Shown: one piece after another, positions 1 through 7,088 of the stretch
Layout: each line of letters opens with the position of its first letter
Position numbering within the stretch: the stretch's first letter is position 1
From: an uncultured Eubacterium sp.
GTDB lineage: Bacteria > Bacillota > Clostridia > Lachnospirales > Lachnospiraceae
Reading direction: 5' to 3'
DNA: 13,674 nucleotides
NCBI GenBank assembly: GCA_904502145.1
Contig: CAJGDH010000024.1
Span: forward strand, 1-13,674
Made by a program: the position numbers and the translations under genes
Notes under the pieces: model-generated
Told to the model about the DNA's origin: nothing
Seen by the model: the letters and a program-made list of their open reading frames with translations, nothing else
The model's database searches: none

Positions 1-525
1 TATAAAGCTTTCATTGTAATGTATCTTGTATTTCTTTTTTTCTGGCCATAATATTTTAAAATCCCTACCTTGATTACAGGTTAACATTAATGGCTCACAA
101 TGGAAGAACATATTATAACAGTTTTTAATTGATTTTAAAGGGATTGTACTATCCAGCGTTATAATTTGATTATGAGAATTATATTTCATTATATTAATTA
201 ATCGTTTATCAAACTCAATTCGTGTAAAATAAATGTGATCTTTATAACCAAAAGGAGTTGAAGTATGAATATTTTTCTCTTTCTTTAATAATTGGATTTT
301 CTCCCCATCAGGATAATGTACAATATACATATTTGTTCCTTCTATTGCCTTGTTCTTACAAAAATTCAACCCAGCATCGTAAGCATCAAAGCCACTATCA
401 TACCCCATTGTCCAATACCATTCATTATTAGTATTAGCCACAGGTTCCAAATATTTGGCATTACCCATTTTGAAGATTTTTATGTCATTATAACTGCAAA
501 AATCATTTTCTGAGAATTTTCCCAT
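1..525 (-). CDS. Unrecognised protein overlapping a toxin tail; candidate immunity or cargo gene, 3' end off window
   Basis: An open frame of 175 codons starts at ATG 525-523 and reaches the left edge of the window with no stop, so the protein is C-terminally incomplete here. It begins MGKFSENDFCSYNDIKIF and contains NNEWYWTMGYDSGFDAYDAG (residues 33-52), MYIVHYPDG (66-74), CYNMFFHCEPLMLTC (126-140) and ILWPEKKKYKI (158-168). I see no signal peptide or membrane helix; short alternating hydrophobic stretches suggest a beta-rich fold. The upstream in-frame TAG four codons away makes 525 the first usable start. An AGGAGG lies 16 bases upstream, rather far. The start sits inside the last codons of the toxin-like tail (23-base overlap, different frame), which would couple their translation. 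Position directly after a toxin C-terminus is typical of immunity genes in Rhs loci, but I do not recognise the family, so that role is inference. Confidence 0.7.
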   Translation of the reverse strand, partial: MGKFSENDFCSYNDIKIFKMGNAKYLEPVANTNNEWYWTMGYDSGFDAYDAGLNFCKNKAIEGTNMYIVHYPDGEKIQLLKKEKNIHTSTPFGYKDHIYFTRIEFDKRLINIMKYNSHNQIITLDSTIPLKSIKNCYNMFFHCEPLMLTCNQGRDFKILWPEKKKYKIHYNESFI

Positions 526-664
526 TTTTATCTAATGTTGCCCTCCTTTTGCCGCTATTGTCTTTTAATTTCCATTTTGATCCTCCATGTGATCTTTCTC
601 CTGCTCTATCTTTTTCTATACTCCAACCATCATCATTTTTATAGCCATATTTCGTTTTTTTATT
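503..664 (-). pseudogene. C-terminal tail of a polymorphic-toxin tip (fragment)
   Basis: A 53-residue open frame ends at TGA 505-503 and reads KTKYGYKNDDGWSIEKD, then GERSHGGSKWKLKD, then KRRATLDKNGKILRK. The lysine-rich, glycine-turn ending (H-G-G-S-x-W-K-L followed by a short D-K-N-G-K hairpin) looks like the end of a secreted toxin domain of the kind fused to Rhs/YD-repeat proteins. It has no start codon. It is the continuation of the Rhs core fragment at 663-928, out of frame by one base: removing a single T in the ATTTAATAAA junction near 664-667 would join ...TYRGEI to NKKTKYGY. Normal Rhs toxin domains are two to three times longer and begin after a longer conserved boundary, so the catalytic part has probably been deleted. 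The activity of the lost toxin cannot be told from this piece. Confidence 0.6.
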
Positions 665-928
665 AAATCTCCCCACGATAAGTATCCTCTGTCAGGAACC
701 TCCCCGTCTCCGGACTGTAATACCTTGCATTCAGATAATACTCCCCCGTCAGCCGGTCATAGACCCCTCCGGTATAGCAGACTTCGTTTTTCAAAGTAAG
801 ATCCCCATGGATCCCTGTCTTGCCGAAGTCATCATAGCTGTAGGATGCCACACCATCCCCATTCAAGTCAAAGAGGCTGGTGGTGCTCCCCTGATATCCT
901 TATCATAATGTAAAGCAACCGGGCCAGT
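663..928 (-). pseudogene. Rhs/YD-repeat core fragment, frameshifted, start-less
   Basis: The fragment begins directly after the TAA (931-929) of the upstream 371-residue gene, reading TGPVALHYDKD. It then continues one frame over as YQGSTTSLFDLNGDGVASYS, YDDFGKT, NEVCYTGGVYDRLTGEYYL, NARYYSPETGRFLTEDTYRG and EI, ending in TAA. YTGGVYDRLTGEYYLNARYY and the SPETGRFLTEDTYRGE block are the hallmark of the Rhs-associated core that precedes the variable toxin tip in clostridial Rhs/WapA-like proteins. Such proteins usually exceed 1,500 residues; here only about 88 codons remain. HYDKD is separated from YQGS by a one-base deletion (GATAT where GATTAT is expected, near 896). A second shift of opposite sign near 664 returns to the first frame. 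No start codon or ribosome binding site belongs to it. It is more GC-rich than the genes on both sides. Confidence 0.85.
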
Positions 929-2044
929 TTACTCTTCTCTCGGAATGAATTCAATTCCGTATAATATTTCTCCATATTCATATGTCTTTTTCAGAAATAG
1001 TTCTTCTTCATAAATAGGATACATCTCTCCCTCATTTTTCAAAACAGAGTATTCGTCTATATCCTCGTCCAGGACATCTCTTGCTTTTAATAAATACTGA
1101 TCAAGATAGTTTTTTCGGAGATAACAGAGATCTACAGTGTTCAGGTTGTTTATCTCTTTAGTTAAACTAATGATGATACCATTCTTTTTCTCCTGAATGA
1201 TTACATTGGAATCATCATTGGTTTTTTTCATCCCTTTAATAATGGTCTTTGGTACATAATTAAACCAACCGATATTGTCCAGCAAGCAAATCTCTGATGG
1301 TTCCATATTATACTTTTCCACGATTCCATCACGAATCATATCCACGTACAATTCCTGCAGATCACTTTTAACCAGACTGATGGTTGCAAGAATATTCTTT
1401 ACATTATAACCTATCCTGAAAACCAGGGATTTCCAGAATTCTAGCATTTTACTGTACCGGTAATCAACTGTATAACCCATACATGAGGTGACAAATTCTC
1501 CGTTATATATCCCCTGTTTGCCTTCACTTAACATAAATAAAAAAGATAAATCATTACAGGCAGCTTTTGTTTTTATGGAAAAATCTTTTTCAAAACACTT
1601 TCTGTTGTATTCTAAAAAGCTTTCATCATCGACAAATCGACTTCTTGGCAATAAGCCTGCACGGTTAGATGGATAATCGTCTGTCTCCTCTTCATCATTC
1701 AAATCCAGCATATTATCAAAATATTTCTCTGCTTTTGCATATGAAATTAAAGAACTGTCCAAACCTTTCTTTACGATCATTCCCCCAACAATGCTGCATT
1801 CTTTTTTTCTCTTCAAAAGATACTGTTCAGTTTTATTCAAGTTAATCTTTTTTCCATTATCGTCCTCAATTTTTATTAGGACAAAGTTCTCAAAATGGAC
1901 TAATAAATCATTAACTAATGTATGTACGATGTATCTTCTTTCTTCTTCATTTATACTGCAAAACTTAATCCTCAGTTCAACAGATTGTGCATCTGTAAGC
2001 AAATTATTCATTAAGATTGGATGCGATAGATTTATATGGTCCAA
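929..2044 (-). CDS. Unknown 371-residue protein in Rhs-associated AT-rich cluster
   Basis: The predicted 371-residue protein is soluble-looking and acidic, with no signal peptide or membrane helix and no motif I recognise. Visible features are NNLLTDAQSVELRIKF near residues 13-28, an acidic LNDEEETDDYP near 115-125, EFWKSLVFRIGYN near 203-215, and an acidic C-terminus ending GIEFIPREE. The start is TTG at 2044, with AGGAGG 11 bases upstream; the next Met is residue 12, with no better site. The start overlaps the end of the preceding 125-residue membrane protein by 13 bases, so the two are probably translated together. Its stop codon touches the Rhs core fragment, in the same frame. That abrupt junction suggests the gene is cargo of a displaced Rhs module, perhaps an immunity or accessory protein, although it is large for an immunity protein. 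Function unknown. Confidence 0.8.
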   Translation of the reverse strand: MDHINLSHPILMNNLLTDAQSVELRIKFCSINEEERRYIVHTLVNDLLVHFENFVLIKIEDDNGKKINLNKTEQYLLKRKKECSIVGGMIVKKGLDSSLISYAKAEKYFDNMLDLNDEEETDDYPSNRAGLLPRSRFVDDESFLEYNRKCFEKDFSIKTKAACNDLSFLFMLSEGKQGIYNGEFVTSCMGYTVDYRYSKMLEFWKSLVFRIGYNVKNILATISLVKSDLQELYVDMIRDGIVEKYNMEPSEICLLDNIGWFNYVPKTIIKGMKKTNDDSNVIIQEKKNGIIISLTKEINNLNTVDLCYLRKNYLDQYLLKARDVLDEDIDEYSVLKNEGEMYPIYEEELFLKKTYEYGEILYGIEFIPREE

Positions 2045-2409
2045 TGCAGCTTCTTCCTCCTTCCTACCTGTTCACATAACAGAGCGTAAATAATCGACAT
2101 CTCAAAACCCAATGTCGATATACAATATCCTATACCTACAATATACATGGGATAACTATCCATAAACTCGTCAATAGTAGAATATGTACCAGAGCCTATT
2201 TCAAGGATCACTATATAGGGAACCATAAATGATACGACATTTGCAATAATGACTATCAAAGCCGTTTTTATGAAGTTATCGGAATGAGGGATTAACCAGA
2301 TAGCCAGAACTTCAATCACAATCGTAGCAAGAGTAGCAGGAGGCAAAATATACTGCAGTCTGTATTTCGTCAGCCATTTAATTGTTTCTGATTCACCATT
2401 TTTGTTCAT
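2032..2409 (-). CDS. Small unknown membrane protein, three predicted helices
   Basis: The 125-residue product has three hydrophobic stretches, about residues 21-40, 47-69 and 88-112, between a polar N-terminus (MNKNGESETIKW) and a basic end (GRRKKLHWTI). The start is ATG at 2409, inside the last codons of the upstream 150-residue gene (17-base overlap). There is no clear ribosome binding site of its own, which fits translational coupling. The end overlaps the TTG start of the 371-residue gene. I do not recognise the family. Small polytopic proteins in Rhs cargo clusters can be immunity proteins against membrane-targeting toxins, but no toxin partner is visible, so this is only a possibility. 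Confidence 0.75.
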   Translation of the reverse strand: MNKNGESETIKWLTKYRLQYILPPATLATIVIEVLAIWLIPHSDNFIKTALIVIIANVVSFMVPYIVILEIGSGTYSTIDEFMDSYPMYIVGIGYCISTLGFEMSIIYALLCEQVGRRKKLHWTI

Positions 2410-2845
2410 AATAATAATAGTTCTTTTGGATTTCTTCTATATAACAATTATTCCCACCCCAAAAATCAATGTACTTGGTACTTTTACCGCTTACCTTTTT
2501 CTTATAAATGTCCAGGGAATCCAGCAAAAAAGCATCTGTATTATGATTTGTTGAGTAAATGAATCCTCGTTCAGTACCTACAGTAGCGAAACCATCACTA
2601 AAGCATTCAAAACGTATATACATATTATAGTCATCAACAGTAACAGAAATTCCTTTCTCTTTCAATTTCCTAAAGTTTTCGCTTTGAATTGATTCTTCAA
2701 TGATATCTCTATTCTCGTTGATAAAGCTTTTTATCTCATCTCGTTTCTCCGTATTATCATCAAAACTATTATAATTCAAAAAACAATACAATCCAAATAT
2801 AATTGCAAATATAAGATGACTGGATATTTGTATTTCATTTTGCAA
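2393..2845 (-). CDS. Unknown membrane-anchored protein with uncertain or shifted start
   Basis: The frame encodes about 150 residues: one hydrophobic segment near residues 11-24 (LIFAIIFGLYCFLN), a charged helix-like region (about 29-65), then a soluble domain with YIRFECFSDGF near 76-86 and a Tyr-rich end. It looks like a signal-anchored protein with the bulk outside the membrane. Two starts compete. TTG at 2845 is in frame but only about 3 bases from AGGAAGGG. ATG at 2838 has about 10-base spacing and gives a typical basic leader, MKYKYPVI, but lies in another frame and would need a one-base shift near 2815 to reach LIFAIIF. The gene is therefore either TTG-initiated or frameshifted at its 5' end. 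It heads the overlapping AT-rich cluster, 100 bases after malY. The family is not recognised. Confidence 0.6.
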   Translation of the reverse strand: MQNEIQISSHLIFAIIFGLYCFLNYNSFDDNTEKRDEIKSFINENRDIIEESIQSENFRKLKEKGISVTVDDYNMYIRFECFSDGFATVGTERGFIYSTNHNTDAFLLDSLDIYKKKVSGKSTKYIDFWGGNNCYIEEIQKNYYYYEQKW

Positions 2846-2945
2846 TTTCCCTTCCTATTATGTATACTATGTTTTCCTTTTATCATTATATCGATCATTA
2901 CCCGATTTATTACCAAGATTATCCGTGAAGATTACAGCATTATTT

Positions 2946-4148
2946 CTAAAAAACATACTTCTTCAATCTATTCAATGCCTCTTCTGCCATCTCAAGAGGC
3001 AGGGCCAGATTCATACGGATATGGTTCGGTCCATGGAAGGGTCTTCCGTCCTGCCAGCCCACGCCCACATCCCAGCCGGCTTTGAGCAGGTCTGCTACGG
3101 TTTTCCCATGCTTCCGGCACCATTTGTCCGCATCCAGGAAGAGCATGTAGGTGGCATCAGGTCTGGTCACTTCCACCCCGTCAAAGTGTTCACGGATATA
3201 ATCACAGGCATAGTTTACATTTTGGGACAGAACATCCTTAAGCTGGTCCACCCACTCTTCCCCTTCCGGACTGTAGGCGCCGATCAGGGCATGCATGGAC
3301 AGGACATTCATGGAATTATAATGGGTCCTGGCGGAACAGGCCCTCACTTTGTCCCTCATCTGTTTATTGTAAATGACATGGTAGCTGCCCACCAGACCGG
3401 CAAGATTGAAGGTTTTGCTGGGGGCATAGAGGGCCACGGTATTCTCCCTGGCATAGGAACTGAGCATGGGGAAGGGAATGTGGCGGTTTCCATTCAGCAG
3501 GATATCCGACCAGATCTCGTCACTGATGATCTTGACCCGGTTTTCCTCAAAGATCGCGGCTGCCTGTTCCAATTCTTCTTTCTCCCAGGCCCGTCCTGTG
3601 GGATTGTGGGGTGAGCAGAAGATGGCCACCGGGATTCTGTATTTTCTGATCTTCTCTTCCATGTCCCGGTAATCCATGCGCCAGATTCCGTCCTGATCTT
3701 TGACCAATGGGCTGTAAACGATATGGTATCCGTTGCTCTCCAGAGTCCCGATAAAACCGATGTAGGTGGGGCTGTGTACCAGGATATGGTCCCCGGGCCG
3801 GGCATATGCGTTGACCGCTGAGATCACTCCCCCGAGAACCCCGTTTTCATATCCGATATACTCTTTCTTCAGCTCCTTCATCCCGTTCCGGCTCTCCTGC
3901 CAGCGGATGATGGAGGCATAATATTCCTCCCGGGGTGAATAATAACCGAAAAGGGGATGCTCCGCCCTTTTTATCATGGCATCAGTAATGGAAGGTGCCG
4001 TGGCGAAGTTCATGTCCGCCACCCACATGGGAATAAAATCAAATCCCTCCCGTGGTGCAGCCGGGGCAATCTCCCAGCTGCCGATGGCGTCCACTGCCGC
4101 CGCGTCCATCCCAGACCGGTCGATGATGGATGTAAAATCATATTTCAT
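2946..4148 (-). CDS. malY: MalY/PatB-family PLP-dependent C-S beta-lyase (cystathionine beta-lyase type)
   Basis: The 400-residue protein has the fold-type I aminotransferase signatures of the MalY/PatB group. These are MWVADMNFATAP near 41-52, the Asn loop SPHNPTG at 179-185, the pyridine-binding Asp in SDEIWSDI (Asp210), the Schiff-base lysine in APSKTFNLAGL (Lys245), and the carboxylate-binding Arg in HIRMNLALP (Arg378). Family enzymes cleave the C-S bond of cystathionine, cysteine or S-substituted cysteines to pyruvate, ammonia and a thiol. The true substrate is not readable here, and an aminotransferase role is a weaker alternative. The length matches the family (about 390-400). The ATG at 4148 follows GGGAGG at good spacing, 14 bases after the P1 peptidase stop, so the two form one operon. 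It is cytoplasmic. There is no clear intrinsic terminator after the TAG. Confidence 0.95.
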   Translation of the reverse strand: MKYDFTSIIDRSGMDAAAVDAIGSWEIAPAAPREGFDFIPMWVADMNFATAPSITDAMIKRAEHPLFGYYSPREEYYASIIRWQESRNGMKELKKEYIGYENGVLGGVISAVNAYARPGDHILVHSPTYIGFIGTLESNGYHIVYSPLVKDQDGIWRMDYRDMEEKIRKYRIPVAIFCSPHNPTGRAWEKEELEQAAAIFEENRVKIISDEIWSDILLNGNRHIPFPMLSSYARENTVALYAPSKTFNLAGLVGSYHVIYNKQMRDKVRACSARTHYNSMNVLSMHALIGAYSPEGEEWVDQLKDVLSQNVNYACDYIREHFDGVEVTRPDATYMLFLDADKWCRKHGKTVADLLKAGWDVGVGWQDGRPFHGPNHIRMNLALPLEMAEEALNRLKKYVF

Positions 4149-4162
4149 AAATCATACCTCCC

Positions 4163-5134
4163 TCAATCCTCTTTCAGGTCCCTGCAGGCCGGATAGCCGT
4201 AAGAACCTTCTGCAGACCGGACCGCCCTGATGATCGCCTCGCTCATGACCCGTGCGGCTAAAGTGCCCACCAGGTCCTGGTCGGCGGCTACCTGTCCCAC
4301 GGATACGGCGTAGATACTGTCCCCGTCGGCGGTGGTGTGAACCGGCCTGATGGACCTGGCATAGCCATCCTGGGCCATGCCGGCGATCTTGCAGAGCCGG
4401 GATTTGTCAAAAGCGGCGTTGGTGATGATCACACCGATGGTGGTGTTGTCCACAAAACGGTTGTCAACCACATCGGTCTTCTCCGCCATGGTTTCTTCCG
4501 TATCCAAAAATGTCTTTTTATCCTCCCCCAGAAGACCGGCAATCTTCTTCCCGGACTTCCAGTCGTAGATGTCCCCCAGAGCATTGACTGCCACCACAGC
4601 ACCCACCTGCAGGTCTCCTGCCTGGACCGCGTAGCTTCCGATACCGGACTTCATACAGTAATCCATCCCTTTGAGTTTCCCCACGGTAGCCCCGCAGCCG
4701 GCCCCGTAATTGCCGTCCCGGTAATTGGGTTCTTCCCTGGCAATCCTGGCTGCCTGGTATCCCATCTTTTTATCCGGCCTTGCGTGAACATCCCCCACGG
4801 TCAGATCGAAAAGATCAGCCTGACAGACCAGGGGAACCTTGGTCACCCCCACGTCAAAACCGATATTGTTCTCCTCCAGGTAGGCCATGACTCCACCGGC
4901 GGCATCCAGACCGAAGGCGGAACCTCCCGCCAGAACAATGGCATGGATGGTCTGCGCCGCAGCCAGGGGTTTCATCAGTTCGGATTCCCTGGAGGCAGGT
5001 CCGCCTCCCCGGACATCCAGTCCGGCTGCCATCCCGTCTTCCGCCAGAAATACCGTGCATCCGGTTCCCCCGGTCACATCTTCCGTCTGGCCGATTTTGA
5101 TCCCTTTTATCTCCTGAATCGGTATCTCTTTCAT
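4163..5134 (-). CDS. P1-family (DmpA/BapA-like) self-processing aminopeptidase
   Basis: The 323-residue protein resembles peptidase family P1/S58, the DmpA/BapA (L-aminopeptidase/D-esterase) group. It shows GLDVRGGGPASRES near residues 38-51, AGGSAFGLDAAGGV near 69-82, GNYGAGCGATVGK near 141-153, and VDNTTIGVIITNAAFDK near 228-244. In this family the precursor cleaves itself before a Ser/Thr that becomes the N-terminal nucleophile. Here that would be between Asn230 and Thr231, giving a large alpha and a small beta chain. Members release N-terminal residues from small peptides, amides or beta-peptides; the substrate here is unknown. I chose ATG 5134 over ATG 5161. It has AAGGAG about 10 bases upstream, gives the usual N-terminus MKEIPIQEIKGIKIG, and the promoter at 5171-5199 puts transcription start only a few bases from 5161. 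It shares an operon with malY. Confidence 0.93.
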   Translation of the reverse strand: MKEIPIQEIKGIKIGQTEDVTGGTGCTVFLAEDGMAAGLDVRGGGPASRESELMKPLAAAQTIHAIVLAGGSAFGLDAAGGVMAYLEENNIGFDVGVTKVPLVCQADLFDLTVGDVHARPDKKMGYQAARIAREEPNYRDGNYGAGCGATVGKLKGMDYCMKSGIGSYAVQAGDLQVGAVVAVNALGDIYDWKSGKKIAGLLGEDKKTFLDTEETMAEKTDVVDNRFVDNTTIGVIITNAAFDKSRLCKIAGMAQDGYARSIRPVHTTADGDSIYAVSVGQVAADQDLVGTLAARVMSEAIIRAVRSAEGSYGYPACRDLKED

Positions 5135-5170
5135 TTCCTTTTTCTCCTTCGCTGGTCTCATACTGCATCT

Positions 5171-5199
5171 ATTGTATCATCCTTTCCTTCCTCTGTTAA
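5171..5199 (-). promoter_or_regulatory. Sigma-A-type promoter for the P1 peptidase-malY unit
   Basis: Read on the minus strand, the -35 is TTAACA (5199-5194), the spacer is 17 bases, and the -10 is TACAAT (5176-5171) preceded by TG at the extended -10 position. Predicted transcription start is near 5164. It lies between the opp terminator and the peptidase gene, as expected for an independent unit. Confidence 0.65.
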
Positions 5200-5249
5200 G
5201 TTGAATGAAACAAAAGGGATCCGCATCAGGTATGCACAGATCAGGGCAC

Positions 5250-5280
5250 AAAAAAGACGCCGCAGAAAAACTGCGGCGCC
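5250..5280 (-). terminator. Intrinsic terminator of the opp operon
   Basis: Read on the minus strand, a 10-base-pair stem GGCGCCGCAG / CTGCGGCGTC (one G-U pair) encloses a TTTTT loop and is followed directly by TTTTTT. It starts about 50 bases after the oppA stop. The run of T after the stem exists only in this direction, so it ends transcription coming from oppA and separates it from the peptidase-malY unit. Confidence 0.92.
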
Positions 5281-5332
5281 TTGTAAGGTTCTATGACTGA
5301 TTCTGAAGACAGTCGTCAGATACTGTCGGGGA

Positions 5333-6976
5333 TTACTCCTCGATATCTGCGTACATGAAGTACCAGTATCCGTATGCGGAATGCCACATACCTTTGATCT
5401 TCGGGCTCTGTAACCAGAAGTCATTGTAGTATGCTACCGGTACGCAGCCGGCTTCTTCCATAAGGATATCTTCAGCTTTGTGGAGAGCTGCGGAACGAGC
5501 TGCAGGATCAACAGTTGCTCTGGACTCTTCCATTGCCTTGTCATAATCAGCATTGTTGAATTTTCCGTCGTTGTTTCCGTTGGTGGAATACAGAAGGTCA
5601 AGCATGTTGGACGGGTCACTGTAATCGCCTACCCAGCCGTTACGTGCTGCATCATATTCACCGTTACGACGCATCGGTGTGAAGGAAGCCCACTCTACAG
5701 TGTTAACATCCATCTGGATACCAAGCTGTCCCCAAGCCTGCTGTAAGTACTCTGCTACAGCTTTGTGGTAACCGGAATCGTTAGTTGTGTAAGTGATCTT
5801 CGGGAAGCCTTCGCCGTTAGGATAGCCGGCTTCTTCCATGAGCTTCTTAGCTTCTTCCAGGTTGCCTTCGTAGTTGTCGATGTCGATGTAGGTCTTTCCA
5901 CCGTTGGCATTTGCCATGAATTCTGACTCATCTGTGTCGAGCCAGCCGGGTCCCATGAAGTTGCCGGCTGCGGTGTAGGTACCCTGCATGATTGTCTCAG
6001 CAACATACTTACGGTCGATTGCCAGGCTGAATGCCTTGCGGACTCTGGCGTCCTTGAAGAACTCTTTGTCACAGTTGAGGTTCAGGTAGTAAGTACCGAT
6101 GATCGGGTCTACATAGAAATCGTCTGTTCCTGTAAGACTCGGAATCTCCTCTGTGGGAACGTCCTTGATGAAGGAAACTTCGCCTGTCTGGTATGCGCTG
6201 TAAGCAGCGTTGGAATCCTCGATCAGAGCGAAAGTAAGCTTGTCAAGTTTGATGGCGTCTGCGTTCCAGTAGTAGGGGTTCTTGCTGAAAGTAATGTGAG
6301 ATCCCTGCTCCCATTCTGTCATGTAGAACGGTCCGTTGGAAACGTATGTTTCAGGAGCGGTAGCCCATGCGTCGCCATTGGCTTCGATGGTAGCCTTCTG
6401 AACAGGGCTTAAGGTTGCAAATGCAGCAAGGCTGCCGAAGAAAGTACAGGGAGCTGTCATCTCAACAACAACTGTCTTCTCATCGGGAGCAGTTACAGCA
6501 AGAGCGTCAAGGTCGCCTTCGATCGCTTTGTCATAACCCTTAACCATGCTGAGTACTGTTTCAGCATAAGGTGCAGCTACTGCAGGGTCGCAAACACGTT
6601 TCCAGCTATACACAAAATCTTCTGCGGTAAGATCAGTTCCGTCAGACCATTTCAGACCGTCTCTCAGATGGAATGTCCATGTGAGGCCGTCTTCAGATGT
6701 CTCCCATGTCTCTGCACATCCGGGCTGAAGAGAACCGTCCTCAGCTACGGTCAGAAGACACTCAAATGCATGAAGAAGCATGTTTCCGCCGTCAACAGCA
6801 CTGTTAAGCGCGGGGTCAATGGTCTCAGGGTTCGGGCCGACCTGAACTTTAAGTTCTTTTTCTCCACCGGCTGAATCAGCAGCGGTGTTGCTGTCGGAAG
6901 AACCTGAGCTTCCACATGCAGCTAAACTGAATACCATTGCAGCTGCAAGTAATACAGCCATAAGTTTCTTTCTCAT
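5333..6976 (-). CDS. oppA: Oligopeptide ABC transporter substrate-binding lipoprotein
   Basis: The 547-residue protein is a family 5 extracellular solute-binding protein. The N-terminus MRKKLMAVLLAAAMVFSLAAC is a lipoprotein signal with an LAAC lipobox; Cys21 would be lipidated, tethering the protein to the outer face of the membrane. A Gly/Ser-rich linker follows. Family marks include DPALNSAVDGGNML near 56-69, LKWSDGTDLTAEDFVYSWKR near 109-128, YVSNGPFYMTEWE, and RKAFSLAIDRKYV. The length is typical of OppA. It captures peptides and delivers them to OppBC. The ATG has a strong site (AAAGGAGGAG, 4 bases of AATA). It is the last gene of the operon, 112 bases after oppF and followed by the terminator at 5280-5250. 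Peptide-length preference, or a non-peptide ligand, cannot be read from the sequence. Confidence 0.95.
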   Translation of the reverse strand: MRKKLMAVLLAAAMVFSLAACGSSGSSDSNTAADSAGGEKELKVQVGPNPETIDPALNSAVDGGNMLLHAFECLLTVAEDGSLQPGCAETWETSEDGLTWTFHLRDGLKWSDGTDLTAEDFVYSWKRVCDPAVAAPYAETVLSMVKGYDKAIEGDLDALAVTAPDEKTVVVEMTAPCTFFGSLAAFATLSPVQKATIEANGDAWATAPETYVSNGPFYMTEWEQGSHITFSKNPYYWNADAIKLDKLTFALIEDSNAAYSAYQTGEVSFIKDVPTEEIPSLTGTDDFYVDPIIGTYYLNLNCDKEFFKDARVRKAFSLAIDRKYVAETIMQGTYTAAGNFMGPGWLDTDESEFMANANGGKTYIDIDNYEGNLEEAKKLMEEAGYPNGEGFPKITYTTNDSGYHKAVAEYLQQAWGQLGIQMDVNTVEWASFTPMRRNGEYDAARNGWVGDYSDPSNMLDLLYSTNGNNDGKFNNADYDKAMEESRATVDPAARSAALHKAEDILMEEAGCVPVAYYNDFWLQSPKIKGMWHSAYGYWYFMYADIEE

Positions 6977-7088
6977 TATTCTCCTCCTTTGAAAAATGAA
7001 AATTGTTTTTATTATATAAGTCCCTTAACGGTCAGGGGGTCATGCCGGTAGCTGCAATCTTGGATGACCGGCCTGCCGGGGCTTATCA
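6977..7088 (-). promoter_or_regulatory. oppF-oppA spacer with possible RNA hairpins
   Basis: This is the only sizeable gap inside the opp operon. On the minus strand it holds GGTCAT paired at distance with ATGACC, an overlapping GCCGGT/ACCGGC pair, and a TGACC direct repeat, so alternative stems are possible. The distal part is AT-rich, with a TATAAT at 7016-7011 lacking a convincing -35, then the strong oppA ribosome binding site. It could protect or boost the oppA message. The role is inferred and the structure is only moderately stable by eye. Confidence 0.35.

Noticed and set aside
340..380. Suspected frameshift in the left-edge ORF at a T run
   Set aside because: A recount of the run (five T on the minus strand) keeps the frame open: GGG TTG AAT TTT TGT AAG.
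2846..2945. Terminator or promoter between malY and the AT-rich cluster
   Set aside because: I saw no GC stem followed by T residues and no well-spaced -35/-10 pair in these 100 bases.
2816..3085. Plus-strand frame with a hydrophobic N-terminus (YLYFILQFPFLLCILCF)
   Set aside because: The hydrophobic part comes from an AT-rich gap and the rest is antisense malY. It has no ribosome binding site and reads as coincidence.
4337..5296. Plus-strand frame of 319 codons
   Set aside because: It is antisense to the P1 peptidase and runs through the terminator hairpin; its composition is that of a shadow frame.
7011..7016. TATAAT upstream of oppA as a separate promoter
   Set aside because: No -35-like hexamer at 15-19 bases and no extended TG; kept only as a note in the spacer.
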